Assembly: GCA_905221125.1 (NCBI GenBank)
Contig: CAJNBY010000012.1
Span: forward strand, 1 to 64,000
Origin: a bacterium
GTDB lineage: Bacteria; Bacillota; Bacilli; Lactobacillales; Streptococcaceae
DNA length: 64,000 nt
Direction of reading: 5' to 3'
Positions 48,387-57,403 of this stretch are shown piece by piece (positions within the stretch are counted from its first letter, which is position 1; each line of letters begins with the position of its first letter). The position numbers and the translations under genes are program-made. The notes under the pieces were generated by a model. That model saw nothing but the letters and a program-made list of their open reading frames with translations, was not told the origin of the DNA and did not search any database.

Positions 48387-50360
48387 ATGAAAAAATTTTA
48401 TGTAAGTCCTATTTTCCCCTTAATATTAGGAATAGTGGCGTTCGGAGTGCTATCTGTGCAACTTGTTTTTGTAACGAATACACTGGTAACGCTATTTCTT
48501 TTGCTACTTATTTTGGGTTCATATATTTTATTGTTCATACATCAGAGAGACTACTACTCAAGGAGTGAAGTAGAACAAATCCAGTATGTAAACCACCAAG
48601 CTGAAGAAAGTTTGACAACCTTGTTAGAGCAGATGCCTGTTGGAGTTATTAAATTAGACTTGTCTTCAGGTGAAGTTGAATGGTTTAATCCTTATGCTGA
48701 ATTGATTTTGACTAATGAAGTGGGCGAGATTGATGTGGCATTAATTCAAACAATTATCAAGGCTTCTGTAGGGAATCCAGGTTCTTATGCCACCTTGGGT
48801 GAGACCCGTTATTCGGTTCATATGGACAAGATGTCTGGAGTTCTTTACTTTTTTGATGTGTCTGGAGAATATGAAGCGACTGTTGAGTTAGTCACGAGTC
48901 GGCCTGTGATTGGGATCGTTTCTGTTGACAACTACGATGATTTAGAAGATGAAACATCCGAGTCTGATATCAGTCATATTAACAGTTTTGTAGCCAACTT
49001 TGTTTCAGAATTTGCTGGGAAACATGCCATGTTCTCCCGTCGAGTGAGTATGGACCGTTTTTATCTATTTACGGACTACACGGTGCTTGAGGGTTTGATG
49101 AATGATAAATTTTCTGTTATCGATGCTTTCAGAGAAGAGTCGAAACAGAGACAGTTGCCTTTGACCTTAAGTATGGGCTTTTCTTATGGTGATGGAAATC
49201 ATGATGAGATCGGGAAAGTTGCATTGCTCAATTTGAACTTGGCTGAAGTGCGTGGTGGCGACCAGGTGGTTGTCAAGGAGAATGACGAAACTAAAAATCC
49301 AGTTTATTTTGGTGGTGGGTCTGCTGCCTCAATCAAACGTACACGGACTCGTACGCGTGCTATGATGACAGCTATTTCAGATAAGATTCGAAGTGTGGAT
49401 CAGGTTTTTGTAGTTGGTCACAAAAATCTAGATATGGATGCTCTTGGCTCTGCTGTAGGTATGCAGTTGTTTGCTAGCAATGTGACTGAAAATAGTTATG
49501 CTATTTATGACGAAGAACAAATGTCGCCGGATATTGAACGAGCTGTTTCATTCTTAGAAAAAGAAGGAGTTACAAAGTTGTTGTCTGTCAAGGAGGCAAT
49601 GGGCTTGGTGACTAATCGGTCTTTGTTGATTCTTGTAGACCATTCAAAGACTGCATTAACTTTATCAAAAGATTTTTATGATTTATTTACACAGACCATC
49701 GTTATTGACCACCACAGAAGGGATCAGGATTTTCCTGATAATGCAGTTATCACTTATATCGAAAGTGGTGCAAGCAGTGCTAGTGAGCTGGTAACGGAAT
49801 TGATTCAGTTCCAGAATTCTAAGAAAAATCGTTTGAGTCGTATGCAAGCAAGTGTCTTGATGGCTGGTATGATGCTGGATACTAAAAATTTCACCTCACG
49901 AGTGACTAGTCGGACATTTGATGTTGCTAGCTATCTCAGAACGAGAGGAAGTGATAGTATTGCTATCCAGGAAATCGCTGCGACGGATTTTGAAGAATAT
50001 CGTGAGGTCAATGAACTGATTTTACAGGGACGTAAATTAGGTTCAGATGTACTAATAGCAGAGGCTACGGACTCGAAATGCTATGATACAGTTGTTATTA
50101 GTAAGGCGGCAGATGCCATGTTAGCTATGTCAGGTATTGAAGCGAGTTTTGTTCTTGCGAAAAATACACAAGGATTTATCTCTATCTCAGCTCGAAGTCG
50201 TAGTAAACTGAATGTACAACGGATTATGGAAGAGCTGGGAGGTGGAGGCCACTTTAATTTGGCTGCAGCTCAAATTAAAGATTTAACCTTGTCAGAAGCA
50301 GGTGAAAAACTGACAGAAATTGTATTAAATGAAATAAAGGAAAAGGAGAAAGAAGAATGA
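48387..50360 (+). CDS. gdpP: Cyclic-di-AMP phosphodiesterase GdpP (Pde1)
   Basis: Membrane enzyme that hydrolyses cyclic di-AMP and so sets turgor, wall stress and beta-lactam tolerance. The 657-residue protein has two N-terminal spans (about residues 8-50), a degenerate PAS domain, a degenerate GGDEF domain (the usual GGDEF reads GGDQV) and a DHH/DHHA1 catalytic part with [17 protein letters not shown] and DHHRR, plus GGGGHFN near the C-terminus. The start at 48387 has AAGAGG upstream. It overlaps rplI by 4 bp. Confidence 0.96.
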   Translation: MKKFYVSPIFPLILGIVAFGVLSVQLVFVTNTLVTLFLLLLILGSYILLFIHQRDYYSRSEVEQIQYVNHQAEESLTTLLEQMPVGVIKLDLSSGEVEWFNPYAELILTNEVGEIDVALIQTIIKASVGNPGSYATLGETRYSVHMDKMSGVLYFFDVSGEYEATVELVTSRPVIGIVSVDNYDDLEDETSESDISHINSFVANFVSEFAGKHAMFSRRVSMDRFYLFTDYTVLEGLMNDKFSVIDAFREESKQRQLPLTLSMGFSYGDGNHDEIGKVALLNLNLAEVRGGDQVVVKENDETKNPVYFGGGSAASIKRTRTRTRAMMTAISDKIRSVDQVFVVGHKNLDMDALGSAVGMQLFASNVTENSYAIYDEEQMSPDIERAVSFLEKEGVTKLLSVKEAMGLVTNRSLLILVDHSKTALTLSKDFYDLFTQTIVIDHHRRDQDFPDNAVITYIESGASSASELVTELIQFQNSKKNRLSRMQASVLMAGMMLDTKNFTSRVTSRTFDVASYLRTRGSDSIAIQEIAATDFEEYREVNELILQGRKLGSDVLIAEATDSKCYDTVVISKAADAMLAMSGIEASFVLAKNTQGFISISARSRSKLNVQRIMEELGGGGHFNLAAAQIKDLTLSEAGEKLTEIVLNEIKEKEKEE

Positions 50361-50809
50361 AAGTAATCTTTTTAGCAGATGTTAAAGGAAAAGGTAAAAA
50401 AGGCGAAATTAAGGAAGTACCAACAGGGTATGCGCAAAACTTTCTTATCAAAAAGAATCTAGCCAAAGAAGCGACTGCTCAAGCGGTAGGTGAACTTCGT
50501 GGTAAACAAAAATCTGAAGAAAAAGCTCACGCTGAGATGATTGCAGAAGCAAAAGCAATTAAAGCCCAATTAGAGGCAGAAGAAACTGTTGTAGAATTTG
50601 TTGAAAAAGTTGGTCCAGATGGACGTACCTTTGGTTCTATTACCAATAAGAAAATTGCAGAAGAATTGCAAAAGCAATTTGGAATTAAGATTGATAAACG
50701 TCATATCCAAGTACAAGCTCCGATTCGAGCAGTTGGTTTAATTGATGTACCAGTGAAAATCTATCAAGATATCACAAGTGTAATCAATCTTCGTGTGAAA
50801 GAAGGATAA
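50357..50809 (+). CDS. rplI: 50S ribosomal protein L9
   Basis: Elongated large-subunit protein that limits frameshifting. The 150-residue protein begins [21 protein letters not shown] with PTGYAQNFL, followed by a long connecting helix and a C-terminal domain. It is translationally coupled to gdpP, and dnaB follows after 43 bp. Confidence 0.98.
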   Translation: MKVIFLADVKGKGKKGEIKEVPTGYAQNFLIKKNLAKEATAQAVGELRGKQKSEEKAHAEMIAEAKAIKAQLEAEETVVEFVEKVGPDGRTFGSITNKKIAEELQKQFGIKIDKRHIQVQAPIRAVGLIDVPVKIYQDITSVINLRVKEG

Positions 50810-50852
50810 ATTTACACCTTCTTGACAAGATTGTAAAAGGAAGGGAAGTCTG

Positions 50853-52205
50853 ATGGCAGAAGTAGAAGAGTTACGAGTACAACCTCAAGATATCTTGGCT
50901 GAGCAATCCGTTTTGGGGGCTATCTTTATTGACGAGAGTAAGCTTGTTTTTGTACGAGAATATATTGAGTCTCGGGACTTTTTTAAGTATGCCCATCGTT
51001 TGATTTTCCAAGCCATGGTTGACTTATCAGATCGTGGCGATGCTATAGATGCAACAACGGTTCGTACTATTCTCGATAATCAAGGTGACTTACAGAATAT
51101 TGGTGGCTTGTCTTACCTGGTTGAGATTGTCAATTCTGTGCCAACTTCTGCTAATGCGGAGTATTATGCTAAGATTGTTGCAGAAAAAGCCATGCTACGG
51201 CGGTTAATCGCCAAGTTGACAGAGTCTGTCAATCAAGCTTACGAGGCTTCACAACCAGCTGATGAAATCATTGCTCAGGCAGAAAAAGGTTTGATTGATG
51301 TCAGTGAAAATGCTAATCGAAGTGGATTTAAGAATATTCGAGATGTGTTGAATGTCAACTTTGGAAATCTGGAAGCTCGCTCGCAACAAACGACTGATAT
51401 TACAGGGATTGCGACAGGTTATCGTGATTTGGATCATATGACGACTGGTCTGCATGAAGAGGAGTTGATTATCCTAGCAGCCCGTCCGGCGGTTGGTAAG
51501 ACAGCTTTTGCCTTGAATATTGCTCAGAATATTGGGACTAAATTGGACAAAACGGTTGCTATCTTTTCGCTCGAAATGGGTGCAGAGAGTCTAGTGGACC
51601 GTATGTTAGCAGCAGAAGGTTTGGTGGAGTCGCATTCTATCCGTACGGGTCAGTTGACCGATGAGGAATGGCAAAAGTATACCATTGCCCAAGGGAATCT
51701 AGCCAACGCAAGTATCTATATCGATGATACACCAGGGATTCGGATTACAGAGATTCGATCACGTTCACGCAAACTGGCTCAAGAAACTGGAAATCTTGGT
51801 TTGATTTTGATAGACTATCTTCAATTGATCACGGGAACTGGTCGAGAAAACCGCCAACAAGAAGTTTCAGAAATTTCACGTCAGTTGAAAATCCTAGCAA
51901 AGGAACTGAAGGTTCCCGTAATTGCTCTGAGTCAGTTGTCTCGTGGTGTAGAACAACGTCAGGATAAGAGGCCAGTCTTGTCTGATATTCGTGAATCGGG
52001 ATCTATCGAGCAGGATGCTGATATCGTAGCCTTTCTTTATCGTGACGATTACTATGAGCGTGGTGGTGAAGAAGAGGAAGGTATACCAAATAATAAGGTA
52101 GAAGTTATTATCGAGAAAAACCGTAGTGGAGCTCGTGGAACGGTGGAATTAATTTTCCAAAAAGAATACAATAAATTTTCAAGTATCTCAAAAAGGGAGG
52201 CATAA
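50853..52205 (+). CDS. dnaB: Replicative DNA helicase (DnaB-type, named DnaC in some streptococci)
   Basis: Hexameric 5'-3' helicase at the replication fork. The 450-residue protein has an N-terminal DnaG-interaction domain (VQPQDILAEQSVLGAIF) and a RecA-like motor with Walker A ARPAVGKTAFALNIAQN, Walker B LILIDYLQLI and SQLSRGVEQR. No intein was seen. It abuts veg with a 1-bp gap. Confidence 0.97.
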   Translation: MAEVEELRVQPQDILAEQSVLGAIFIDESKLVFVREYIESRDFFKYAHRLIFQAMVDLSDRGDAIDATTVRTILDNQGDLQNIGGLSYLVEIVNSVPTSANAEYYAKIVAEKAMLRRLIAKLTESVNQAYEASQPADEIIAQAEKGLIDVSENANRSGFKNIRDVLNVNFGNLEARSQQTTDITGIATGYRDLDHMTTGLHEEELIILAARPAVGKTAFALNIAQNIGTKLDKTVAIFSLEMGAESLVDRMLAAEGLVESHSIRTGQLTDEEWQKYTIAQGNLANASIYIDDTPGIRITEIRSRSRKLAQETGNLGLILIDYLQLITGTGRENRQQEVSEISRQLKILAKELKVPVIALSQLSRGVEQRQDKRPVLSDIRESGSIEQDADIVAFLYRDDYYERGGEEEEGIPNNKVEVIIEKNRSGARGTVELIFQKEYNKFSSISKREA

Positions 52206-52206
52206 A

Positions 52207-52473
52207 ATGACAGATGCATTTACAGATGTAGCCAAGATGAAAAAAATTAAAGAAGAAATCAAGGCGCATGAGGGTCATGTAGTTGAAATGACTTTGGAAA
52301 ATGGGCGTAAGCGCCAAAAAAATAGATTGGGTAAGCTAATTGAAGTTTATCCATCCCTATTTATCGTGGAATTTGGGAATGTTGAAGGAGATAAACAAGC
52401 TAATGTTTATGTTGAGTCCTTTACTTACTCAGATATCCTTACTGAAAAGAATTTGATTCATTATCTGGACTAA
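52207..52473 (+). CDS. veg: Veg family protein
   Basis: An 88-residue basic protein with the Veg pattern IKEEIKAHEGHVVEMTLENG and RKRQKNRLGKLIEVYPSLFIVEF, predicted to be a small beta barrel. In B. subtilis Veg affects biofilm formation; its streptococcal role is not established. It follows dnaB directly and ends at a strong hairpin. Confidence 0.9.
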   Translation: MTDAFTDVAKMKKIKEEIKAHEGHVVEMTLENGRKRQKNRLGKLIEVYPSLFIVEFGNVEGDKQANVYVESFTYSDILTEKNLIHYLD

Positions 52474-52503
52474 AGTGAGAAATTTTCTCACTTTTTCTTT
52501 TTT
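52472..52503 (+). terminator. Terminator after veg
   Basis: AAAGTGAGAAA / TTTCTCACTTTTT followed by a long T-rich run that continues into the cbpD cin-box. Confidence 0.8.
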
Positions 52504-52504
52504 C

Positions 52505-52512
52505 TCCGAATA
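52505..52512 (+). promoter_or_regulatory. SigX cin-box of cbpD (variant TCCGAATA)
   Basis: TCCGAATA preceded by a T-rich tract; it differs from TACGAATA at the second base. cbpD is a known late competence gene, which supports the assignment. Confidence 0.7.
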
Positions 52513-52539
52513 GTTTAAGTGAAGGTAATCTTCGATTTA

Positions 52540-52642
52540 TACTCTTCGAAAATCAAATTCAAACCACGTCAGCTTCGCCTTGCCATACTCAAGTATAGCC
52601 TGCGCCTAGCTTCCTAGTTTGATCTTTAATTTTCATTGAGTA
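52540..52642. repeat. RUP element in the cbpD leader (103 bp)
   Basis: Same termini as the 43297 copy (TACTCTTCGAAAATC to TTTTCATTGAGTA) and close to the usual 107-bp RUP length, with TA at both ends. It stands between the cin-box and the cbpD ribosome-binding site. Confidence 0.85.
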
Positions 52643-52666
52643 CTATATTATTTTCAAGGAGGAAGA

Positions 52667-53785
52667 ATGAAAATTTTACCGTTTATAGCAAGAGGAACAA
52701 GTTATTGTTTGAAGATGTCAGTTAAAAAGGTTGTTCCTTTTTTAGTAGTAGGATTGATGCTAGCAGCGGGTGATAGTGTCTATGCCTATTCTGGAGGGAA
52801 TGGGTCAATTGCGCGTGGAGATGATTATCCTGCTTATTATAAAAATGGGAGCCAGGAGATTGATCAGTGGCGCATGTATTCTCGTCAGTGTACTTCTTTT
52901 GCAGCCTTTCGTTTGAGTAGTGTCAATGGTTTTGAGATTCCAAGGGCTTATGGAAATGCGAATGAATGGGGGCACCGTGCTCGTCGTGAAGGCTATCGTG
53001 TAGATAATACACCGACGATTGGCTCCATTGCTTGGTCTACTGCAGGAACTTATGGGCATGTTGCCTGGGTGTCAAATGTAATGGGAGATCAGATTGAGAT
53101 TGAGGAATATAACTATGGTTATACAGAAGCCTATAATAAACGAATTATAAAAGCAAATACGATGACAGGATTTATTCATTTTAAAGATTTGGCTGGTGGC
53201 AGCGTTGGGAATAGTCAAACCTCAGTTTCAACAGGGGGAACACATTATTTTAAGACTAAGTCAGCTATCAAAAATCAGCCACTAGCAAGCGCAACTGTGA
53301 TTGATTACTATTATCCTGGGGAGAATGTTCATTATGATCAAATTCTCGAAAAAGATGGATACAAGTGGTTGAGTTATACGGCTTATAACGGAAGTCGTCG
53401 CTATATCCAGTTAGAAGGAGTGGCTTCTTCACAGAATTATCAGAATCAATCAGGAAATAGCTCTAATTATAGCTCAAATACTGGATCGACTGTCGGTTGG
53501 AAGAAAATAAATGGTAGTTGGTATCATTTCAAATCAAATGGGTCTAAATCAACGGGCTGGCTGAAAGATGGTTCTAGCTGGTATTATTTGAAATCATCTG
53601 GTGAAATGCAGACAGGATGGATAAAGGAAAATGGTCTGTGGTATTATCTGGATAGTTCAGGGGCAATGAAAACAGGTTGGTATCAAGTCTCTGGTAAGTG
53701 GTATTATTCTTACTCTTCAGGCGCTTTAGCTGTTAATACGACGGTGGATGGCTACAGAGTAAACAGTGATGGAGTACGAGTATAG
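52667..53785 (+). CDS. cbpD: Choline-binding murein hydrolase CbpD
   Basis: Secreted fratricide enzyme released by competent cells to lyse related non-competent ones. The 372-residue protein has a long signal peptide ending near residue 40 (DSVYAYS), a CHAP domain (about 60-170) with catalytic Cys in SRQCTSF and His in YGHVAWV, one SH3b domain (about 195-265) and a choline-binding tail of about four GW-type repeats (from about 285). The start is preceded by AAGGAGG. Confidence 0.95.
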   Translation: MKILPFIARGTSYCLKMSVKKVVPFLVVGLMLAAGDSVYAYSGGNGSIARGDDYPAYYKNGSQEIDQWRMYSRQCTSFAAFRLSSVNGFEIPRAYGNANEWGHRARREGYRVDNTPTIGSIAWSTAGTYGHVAWVSNVMGDQIEIEEYNYGYTEAYNKRIIKANTMTGFIHFKDLAGGSVGNSQTSVSTGGTHYFKTKSAIKNQPLASATVIDYYYPGENVHYDQILEKDGYKWLSYTAYNGSRRYIQLEGVASSQNYQNQSGNSSNYSSNTGSTVGWKKINGSWYHFKSNGSKSTGWLKDGSSWYYLKSSGEMQTGWIKENGLWYYLDSSGAMKTGWYQVSGKWYYSYSSGALAVNTTVDGYRVNSDGVRV

Positions 53786-53791
53786 AAAATT

Positions 53792-53819
53792 GGGGCAGGA
53801 AAAATTTCCTGCTCTTTTC
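53792..53819 (+). terminator. Terminator after cbpD
   Basis: GGGCAGGAAA / TTTCCTGCTCTTTTCT hairpin. Confidence 0.8.
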
Positions 53820-53833
53820 TGTAAGCAGTTTCC

Positions 53834-53862
53834 TTGACTTTTTTTTTGTTTTGCGCTATCAT
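53834..53862 (+). promoter_or_regulatory. Promoter of the thiamine-precursor operon
   Basis: TTGACT (53834-53839), a 17-bp spacer and TATCAT (53857-53862), just before the riboswitch. Confidence 0.65.
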
Positions 53863-53879
53863 ATGTCCATATAATATAT

Positions 53880-53965
<86 letters not shown>

Positions 53966-53975
53966 CTAATTCTGC

Positions 53976-54009
53976 ACCTTTTCCATATATGGTAAAGGTT
54001 TTTCTTTTT
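53976..54009 (+). terminator. Riboswitch-controlled terminator
   Basis: ACCTTTTCCATATATGGTAAAGGT self-complementary stem, then TTTTCTTTTT. CCATATA also occurs upstream of the aptamer (53868-53874), giving possible alternative pairing. Confidence 0.75.
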
Positions 54010-54040
54010 ATAAAGAGGAAAACGAGAAGAGGAGGTTTTT

Positions 54041-54331
54041 ATGAAAGCAAGCATTGCCTTGCAAGTTTTACCCCTATCACAGGGGATTGATCGGATTGCT
54101 GTTATTGATCAGGTCATTGCTTATCTGCAAGCTCAAGAAGTGACCATGGTGGTGACACCATTTGAAACGGTCTTGGAAGGGGAGTTTGATGAGCTCATGC
54201 GCATTCTCAAAGAAGCGCTGGAAGTGGCAGGGCAGGAGGCAGATAATGTCTTTGCCAATGTCAAAATAAATGTAGGAGAGATTTTAAGTATTGATGAGAA
54301 GCTTGAAAAGTATACTGAGACGACATATTAG
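54041..54331 (+). CDS. MTH1187/YkoF-type thiamine-binding protein
   Basis: A 96-residue protein with the thiamine-binding (DUF77) pattern LQVLPLSQGIDRIAVIDQVIAYLQ and VTPFETVLEGEFDELM. First gene after the TPP riboswitch. It probably binds thiamine or a pyrimidine precursor in the cytoplasm. It overlaps the permease gene. Confidence 0.85.
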   Translation: MKASIALQVLPLSQGIDRIAVIDQVIAYLQAQEVTMVVTPFETVLEGEFDELMRILKEALEVAGQEADNVFANVKINVGEILSIDEKLEKYTETTY

Positions 54332-55052
54332 TCTATTGGGCTTTCTAGGAGTCTTGTCAATCTGGCAGTTAGCAGGTTTTCTTAAACTTCTCCCCAAGTT
54401 TATCTTGCCGACACCTCTTGAAATTCTCCAGGCCTTTGTTCGTGATAGAGAATTTCTCTGGCACCATAGCTGGGCCACCTTGAGAGTGGCTTTACTGGGG
54501 CTGGTTTTGGGAGTCTTGATTGCCTGTCTCATGGCTGTACTTATGGACAGTTTGACTTGGATTAATGACTTGATTTACCCTATGATGGTGGTTGTCCAGA
54601 CCATTCCGACCATTGCCATAGCGCCTATTCTGGTCTTGTGGCTAGGTTATGGGATTTTACCCAAGATTGTCTTAATTATCCTGACGACAACCTTTCCTAT
54701 CATCGTCAGCATTTTGGACGGTTTTAGGCATTGTGACAAGGATATGCTGACCTTATTTAGTCTAATGCGGGCCAAGCCTTGGCAAATCCTGTGGCATTTT
54801 AAAATCCCAGTCAGCCTGCCTTACTTTTATGCAGGTCTGAGGGTCAGTGTTTCCTACGCCTTTATCACAACAGTGGTATCTGAGTGGTTGGGAGGCTTTG
54901 AAGGACTAGGTGTCTACATGATTCAGTCCAAGAAACTGTTTCAGTATGATACCATGTTTGCGATTATTATTCTGGTATCGATTATCAGTCTTCTGGGTAT
55001 GAAGCTGGTTGATGTCAGTGAAAAATATGTTATTAAATGGAAACGTTCGTAA
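54294..55052 (+). CDS. thiX: Thiamine-precursor ABC transporter permease (ThiX-like)
   Basis: A 252-residue permease of the NitT/TauT-like class, with about six spans and the EAA-type loop (LMRAKPWQILWHFKIPVSLPYF). It should carry hydroxymethylpyrimidine or a degradation product such as formylaminopyrimidine. The start overlaps the preceding gene. An adjacent TTG (54291) is an alternative start at better distance from AGGAGAG. Confidence 0.88.
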   Translation: MRSLKSILRRHISLLGFLGVLSIWQLAGFLKLLPKFILPTPLEILQAFVRDREFLWHHSWATLRVALLGLVLGVLIACLMAVLMDSLTWINDLIYPMMVVVQTIPTIAIAPILVLWLGYGILPKIVLIILTTTFPIIVSILDGFRHCDKDMLTLFSLMRAKPWQILWHFKIPVSLPYFYAGLRVSVSYAFITTVVSEWLGGFEGLGVYMIQSKKLFQYDTMFAIIILVSIISLLGMKLVDVSEKYVIKWKRS

Positions 55053-55089
55053 AATTAGAATGTTTCAAAAAAGAAAAGAGGAAATGAAA

Positions 55090-56097
55090 ATGAAAAAAAC
55101 ATGGAAAGTGTTTTTAACTGTTTTAACAGCTCTTGTAGCTGTTGTGCTTGTAGCTTGTGGTCAAGGAACTGCTTCTAAAGACAACAAAGAGGCAGAACTC
55201 AAGAAGATTGACTTTATCCTAGACTGGACACCAAATACCAACCACACAGGGCTTTATGTTGCCAAGGAAAAAGGTTATTTCAAAGAAGCTGGAGTGGATG
55301 TTGATTTGAAATTGCCACCAGAAGAAAGTTCTTCTGACTTGGTTATCAATGGTAAGGCACCATTTGCAGTGTATTTCCAAGACTATATGGCTAAAAAATT
55401 GGAAAAAGGGGCAGGAATTACTGCCGTTGCAGCTATCGTAGAACACAATACATCAGGAATCATTTCTCGTAAATCTGACAATGTAGCTAGTCCAAAAGAC
55501 TTGGTTGGTAAGAAATACGGAACTTGGAATGACCCAACCGAACTTGCTATGTTGAAAACCTTGGTAGAATCTCAAGGTGGAGACTTTGAGAAGGTCGAAA
55601 AAGTACCAAACAACGACTCAAACTCAATCACACCGATTGCCAATGGCGTCTTTGATACTGCTTGGATCTATTATGGATGGGATGGAATCCTTGCTAAATC
55701 TCAAGGCGTAGACGCTAACTTCATGTATTTGAAAGACTATGTCAAGGAGTTTGACTACTACTCACCAGTTATCATCGCAAACAATGACTATTTGAAAGAC
55801 AACAAGGAAGAAGCTCGCAAAGTTATCCAAGCCATCAAAAAAGGCTACCAATATGCCATGGAGCATCCAGAGGAAGCAGCCGATATCCTCATCAAGAATG
55901 CACCTGAACTCAAGGAAAAACGTGACTTTGTCATCGAATCCCAAAAATACTTGTCAAAAGAATACGCAAGCGACAAGGAAAAATGGGGACAATTTGATGC
56001 AGCTCGCTGGAATGCCTTTTACAAATGGGATAAAGAAAATGGTATCCTTAAAGAAGACTTGACAGACAAAGGCTTCACTAACGAATTTGTAAAATAA
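55090..56097 (+). CDS. thiY: Thiamine-precursor ABC transporter substrate-binding lipoprotein (ThiY-like)
   Basis: A 335-residue lipoprotein with lipobox LVAC at about residues 20-23 and an NMT1/THI5-like binding domain (IDFILDWTPNTNHTGLYVAKEKGYF...). The family binds pyrimidine precursors of thiamine. The start at 55090 has GAGG 8 bp upstream; longer in-frame starts add a non-signal extension. Its stop overlaps the ATPase gene. Confidence 0.9.
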   Translation: MKKTWKVFLTVLTALVAVVLVACGQGTASKDNKEAELKKIDFILDWTPNTNHTGLYVAKEKGYFKEAGVDVDLKLPPEESSSDLVINGKAPFAVYFQDYMAKKLEKGAGITAVAAIVEHNTSGIISRKSDNVASPKDLVGKKYGTWNDPTELAMLKTLVESQGGDFEKVEKVPNNDSNSITPIANGVFDTAWIYYGWDGILAKSQGVDANFMYLKDYVKEFDYYSPVIIANNDYLKDNKEEARKVIQAIKKGYQYAMEHPEEAADILIKNAPELKEKRDFVIESQKYLSKEYASDKEKWGQFDAARWNAFYKWDKENGILKEDLTDKGFTNEFVK

Positions 56098-56825
56098 TGA
56101 CAGAAATTAGACTAGAACACGTAAGTTATGCATACGGTGAGGAGAGGATTTTAGAGGACATCAACCTGCAGGTGACTTCAGGTGAAGTGGTTTCTATCCT
56201 AGGGCCAAGTGGTGTTGGAAAGACCACCCTCTTTAATCTAATCGCTGGGATTTTAGAAGTCCAGTCAGGGCGAATTGTCCTTGATGGCGAGGAGAATCCT
56301 AAGGGGCGCGTGAGTTATATGTTGCAAAAGGATCTGCTCTTGGAGCACAAAACGGTGCTTGGTAATATCATTCTGCCCCTCTTGATTCAAAAGGTAGATA
56401 AGGCAGAAGCTATTGCTCGCGCAGATGAAATTCTTGCGACCTTCCAGTTGACAGCTGTAAGAGATAAATACCCTCATGAACTGAGTGGGGGGATGCGCCA
56501 GCGTGTAGCCTTACTCCGAACCTACCTTTTCGGGCACAAGCTCTTTCTCTTGGATGAGGCCTTTAGCGCCTTGGATGAGATGACAAAGATGGAACTCCAC
56601 GCTTGGTATCTGGAGATTCACAAGCAGTTGCAGCTAACAACATTGATTATCACGCATAGTATCGAAGAGGCCCTCAATCTCAGCGATCGCATCTATATCT
56701 TGAAAAACCGCCCTGGGCAGATTGTTTCAGAAATTAAACTAGATTGGTCTGAAGATGAGGACAAGGAAGTCCAAAAGATTGCCTATAAACGTCAAATCTT
56801 GGCAGAATTAGGCTTAGATAAGTAG
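56097..56825 (+). CDS. thiZ: Thiamine-precursor ABC transporter ATPase (ThiZ-like)
   Basis: A 242-residue ABC ATPase with Walker A GPSGVGKTT, signature LSGGMRQRVALLR and Walker B LFLLDEAFSALDEMT, of the NitT/TauT subgroup. Last gene of the TPP-controlled operon, followed by a terminator. Confidence 0.92.
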   Translation: MTEIRLEHVSYAYGEERILEDINLQVTSGEVVSILGPSGVGKTTLFNLIAGILEVQSGRIVLDGEENPKGRVSYMLQKDLLLEHKTVLGNIILPLLIQKVDKAEAIARADEILATFQLTAVRDKYPHELSGGMRQRVALLRTYLFGHKLFLLDEAFSALDEMTKMELHAWYLEIHKQLQLTTLIITHSIEEALNLSDRIYILKNRPGQIVSEIKLDWSEDEDKEVQKIAYKRQILAELGLDK

Positions 56826-56832
56826 AAAAATA

Positions 56833-56876
56833 GGGAGTTGGTGAAGATTATCCTTTACCAGCGCCCTTTTTCTTTT
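56833..56876 (+). terminator. Terminator of the thiamine-precursor operon
   Basis: Imperfect stem GGGAGTTGGTGAAG / CTTTACCAGCGCCC followed by TTTTTCTTTT. Confidence 0.7.
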
Positions 56877-56895
56877 AAAAATGAGAAAATTTCGG

Positions 56896-56918
56896 TATAA
56901 TAGTCAAAGATAGTCAAG
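56896..56918 (+). promoter_or_regulatory. ctsR-clpC promoter with CtsR operator
   Basis: TATAAT (56896-56901) is followed at once by AGTCAAA-GAT-AGTCAAG (56902-56918), the CtsR heptad repeat with 3-bp spacing. This indicates autorepression relieved by heat or protein stress. Confidence 0.88.
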
Positions 56919-56943
56919 GTTTAAAGAGAGAGGTGGGTTTGTA

Positions 56944-57402
56944 ATGAGATTTAAAAATACATCGGATCATATTGAGGCCTACATCAAGGCGATTTTAGAT
57001 CAATCTGGTATCGTGGAGTTACAACGGAGTCAGTTGGCAGATACTTTTCAGGTTGTTCCTAGTCAGATTAACTACGTGATCAAGACACGCTTTACGGAAA
57101 GTAGAGGCTATTTGGTTGAAAGTAAGCGTGGTGGCGGAGGCTACATTCGCATAGGGCGGATTGAATTTTCTAGTCATCATGAAATGCTCCGCGATTTGCT
57201 TTACTCAATTGGTGAGCGGGTCAGTCAAGAAATTTATGAGGATATTCTGCAACTTTTGGTTGAGCAGGAATTGATGACCAAGCAGGAGATGAATTTGCTA
57301 GTATCAGTAGCTTTGGATCGCGTTCTAGGAGAAGAAGCTCCAGTCCATCGTGCTAACATGCTACGACAGGTCATACAAGAGGTAGATAGAAAAGGGAAGT
57401 AA
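56944..57402 (+). CDS. ctsR: Class III heat-shock repressor CtsR
   Basis: A 152-residue winged-helix repressor of clp genes. The N-terminal domain shows SDHIEAYIKAILDQSG, then the wing VESKRGGGGYIRIGRI with the thermosensing tetraglycine loop, and a C-terminal dimer domain. It is cotranscribed with clpC (1-bp gap). mcsA and mcsB are absent, as in streptococci. Confidence 0.97.
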   Translation: MRFKNTSDHIEAYIKAILDQSGIVELQRSQLADTFQVVPSQINYVIKTRFTESRGYLVESKRGGGGYIRIGRIEFSSHHEMLRDLLYSIGERVSQEIYEDILQLLVEQELMTKQEMNLLVSVALDRVLGEEAPVHRANMLRQVIQEVDRKGK

Positions 57403-57403
57403 A

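Noticed and set aside
48471..48479. AACGAATA inside gdpP as a cin-box
   Set aside because: The first base is wrong and the position is inside a coding sequence with no gene start downstream.
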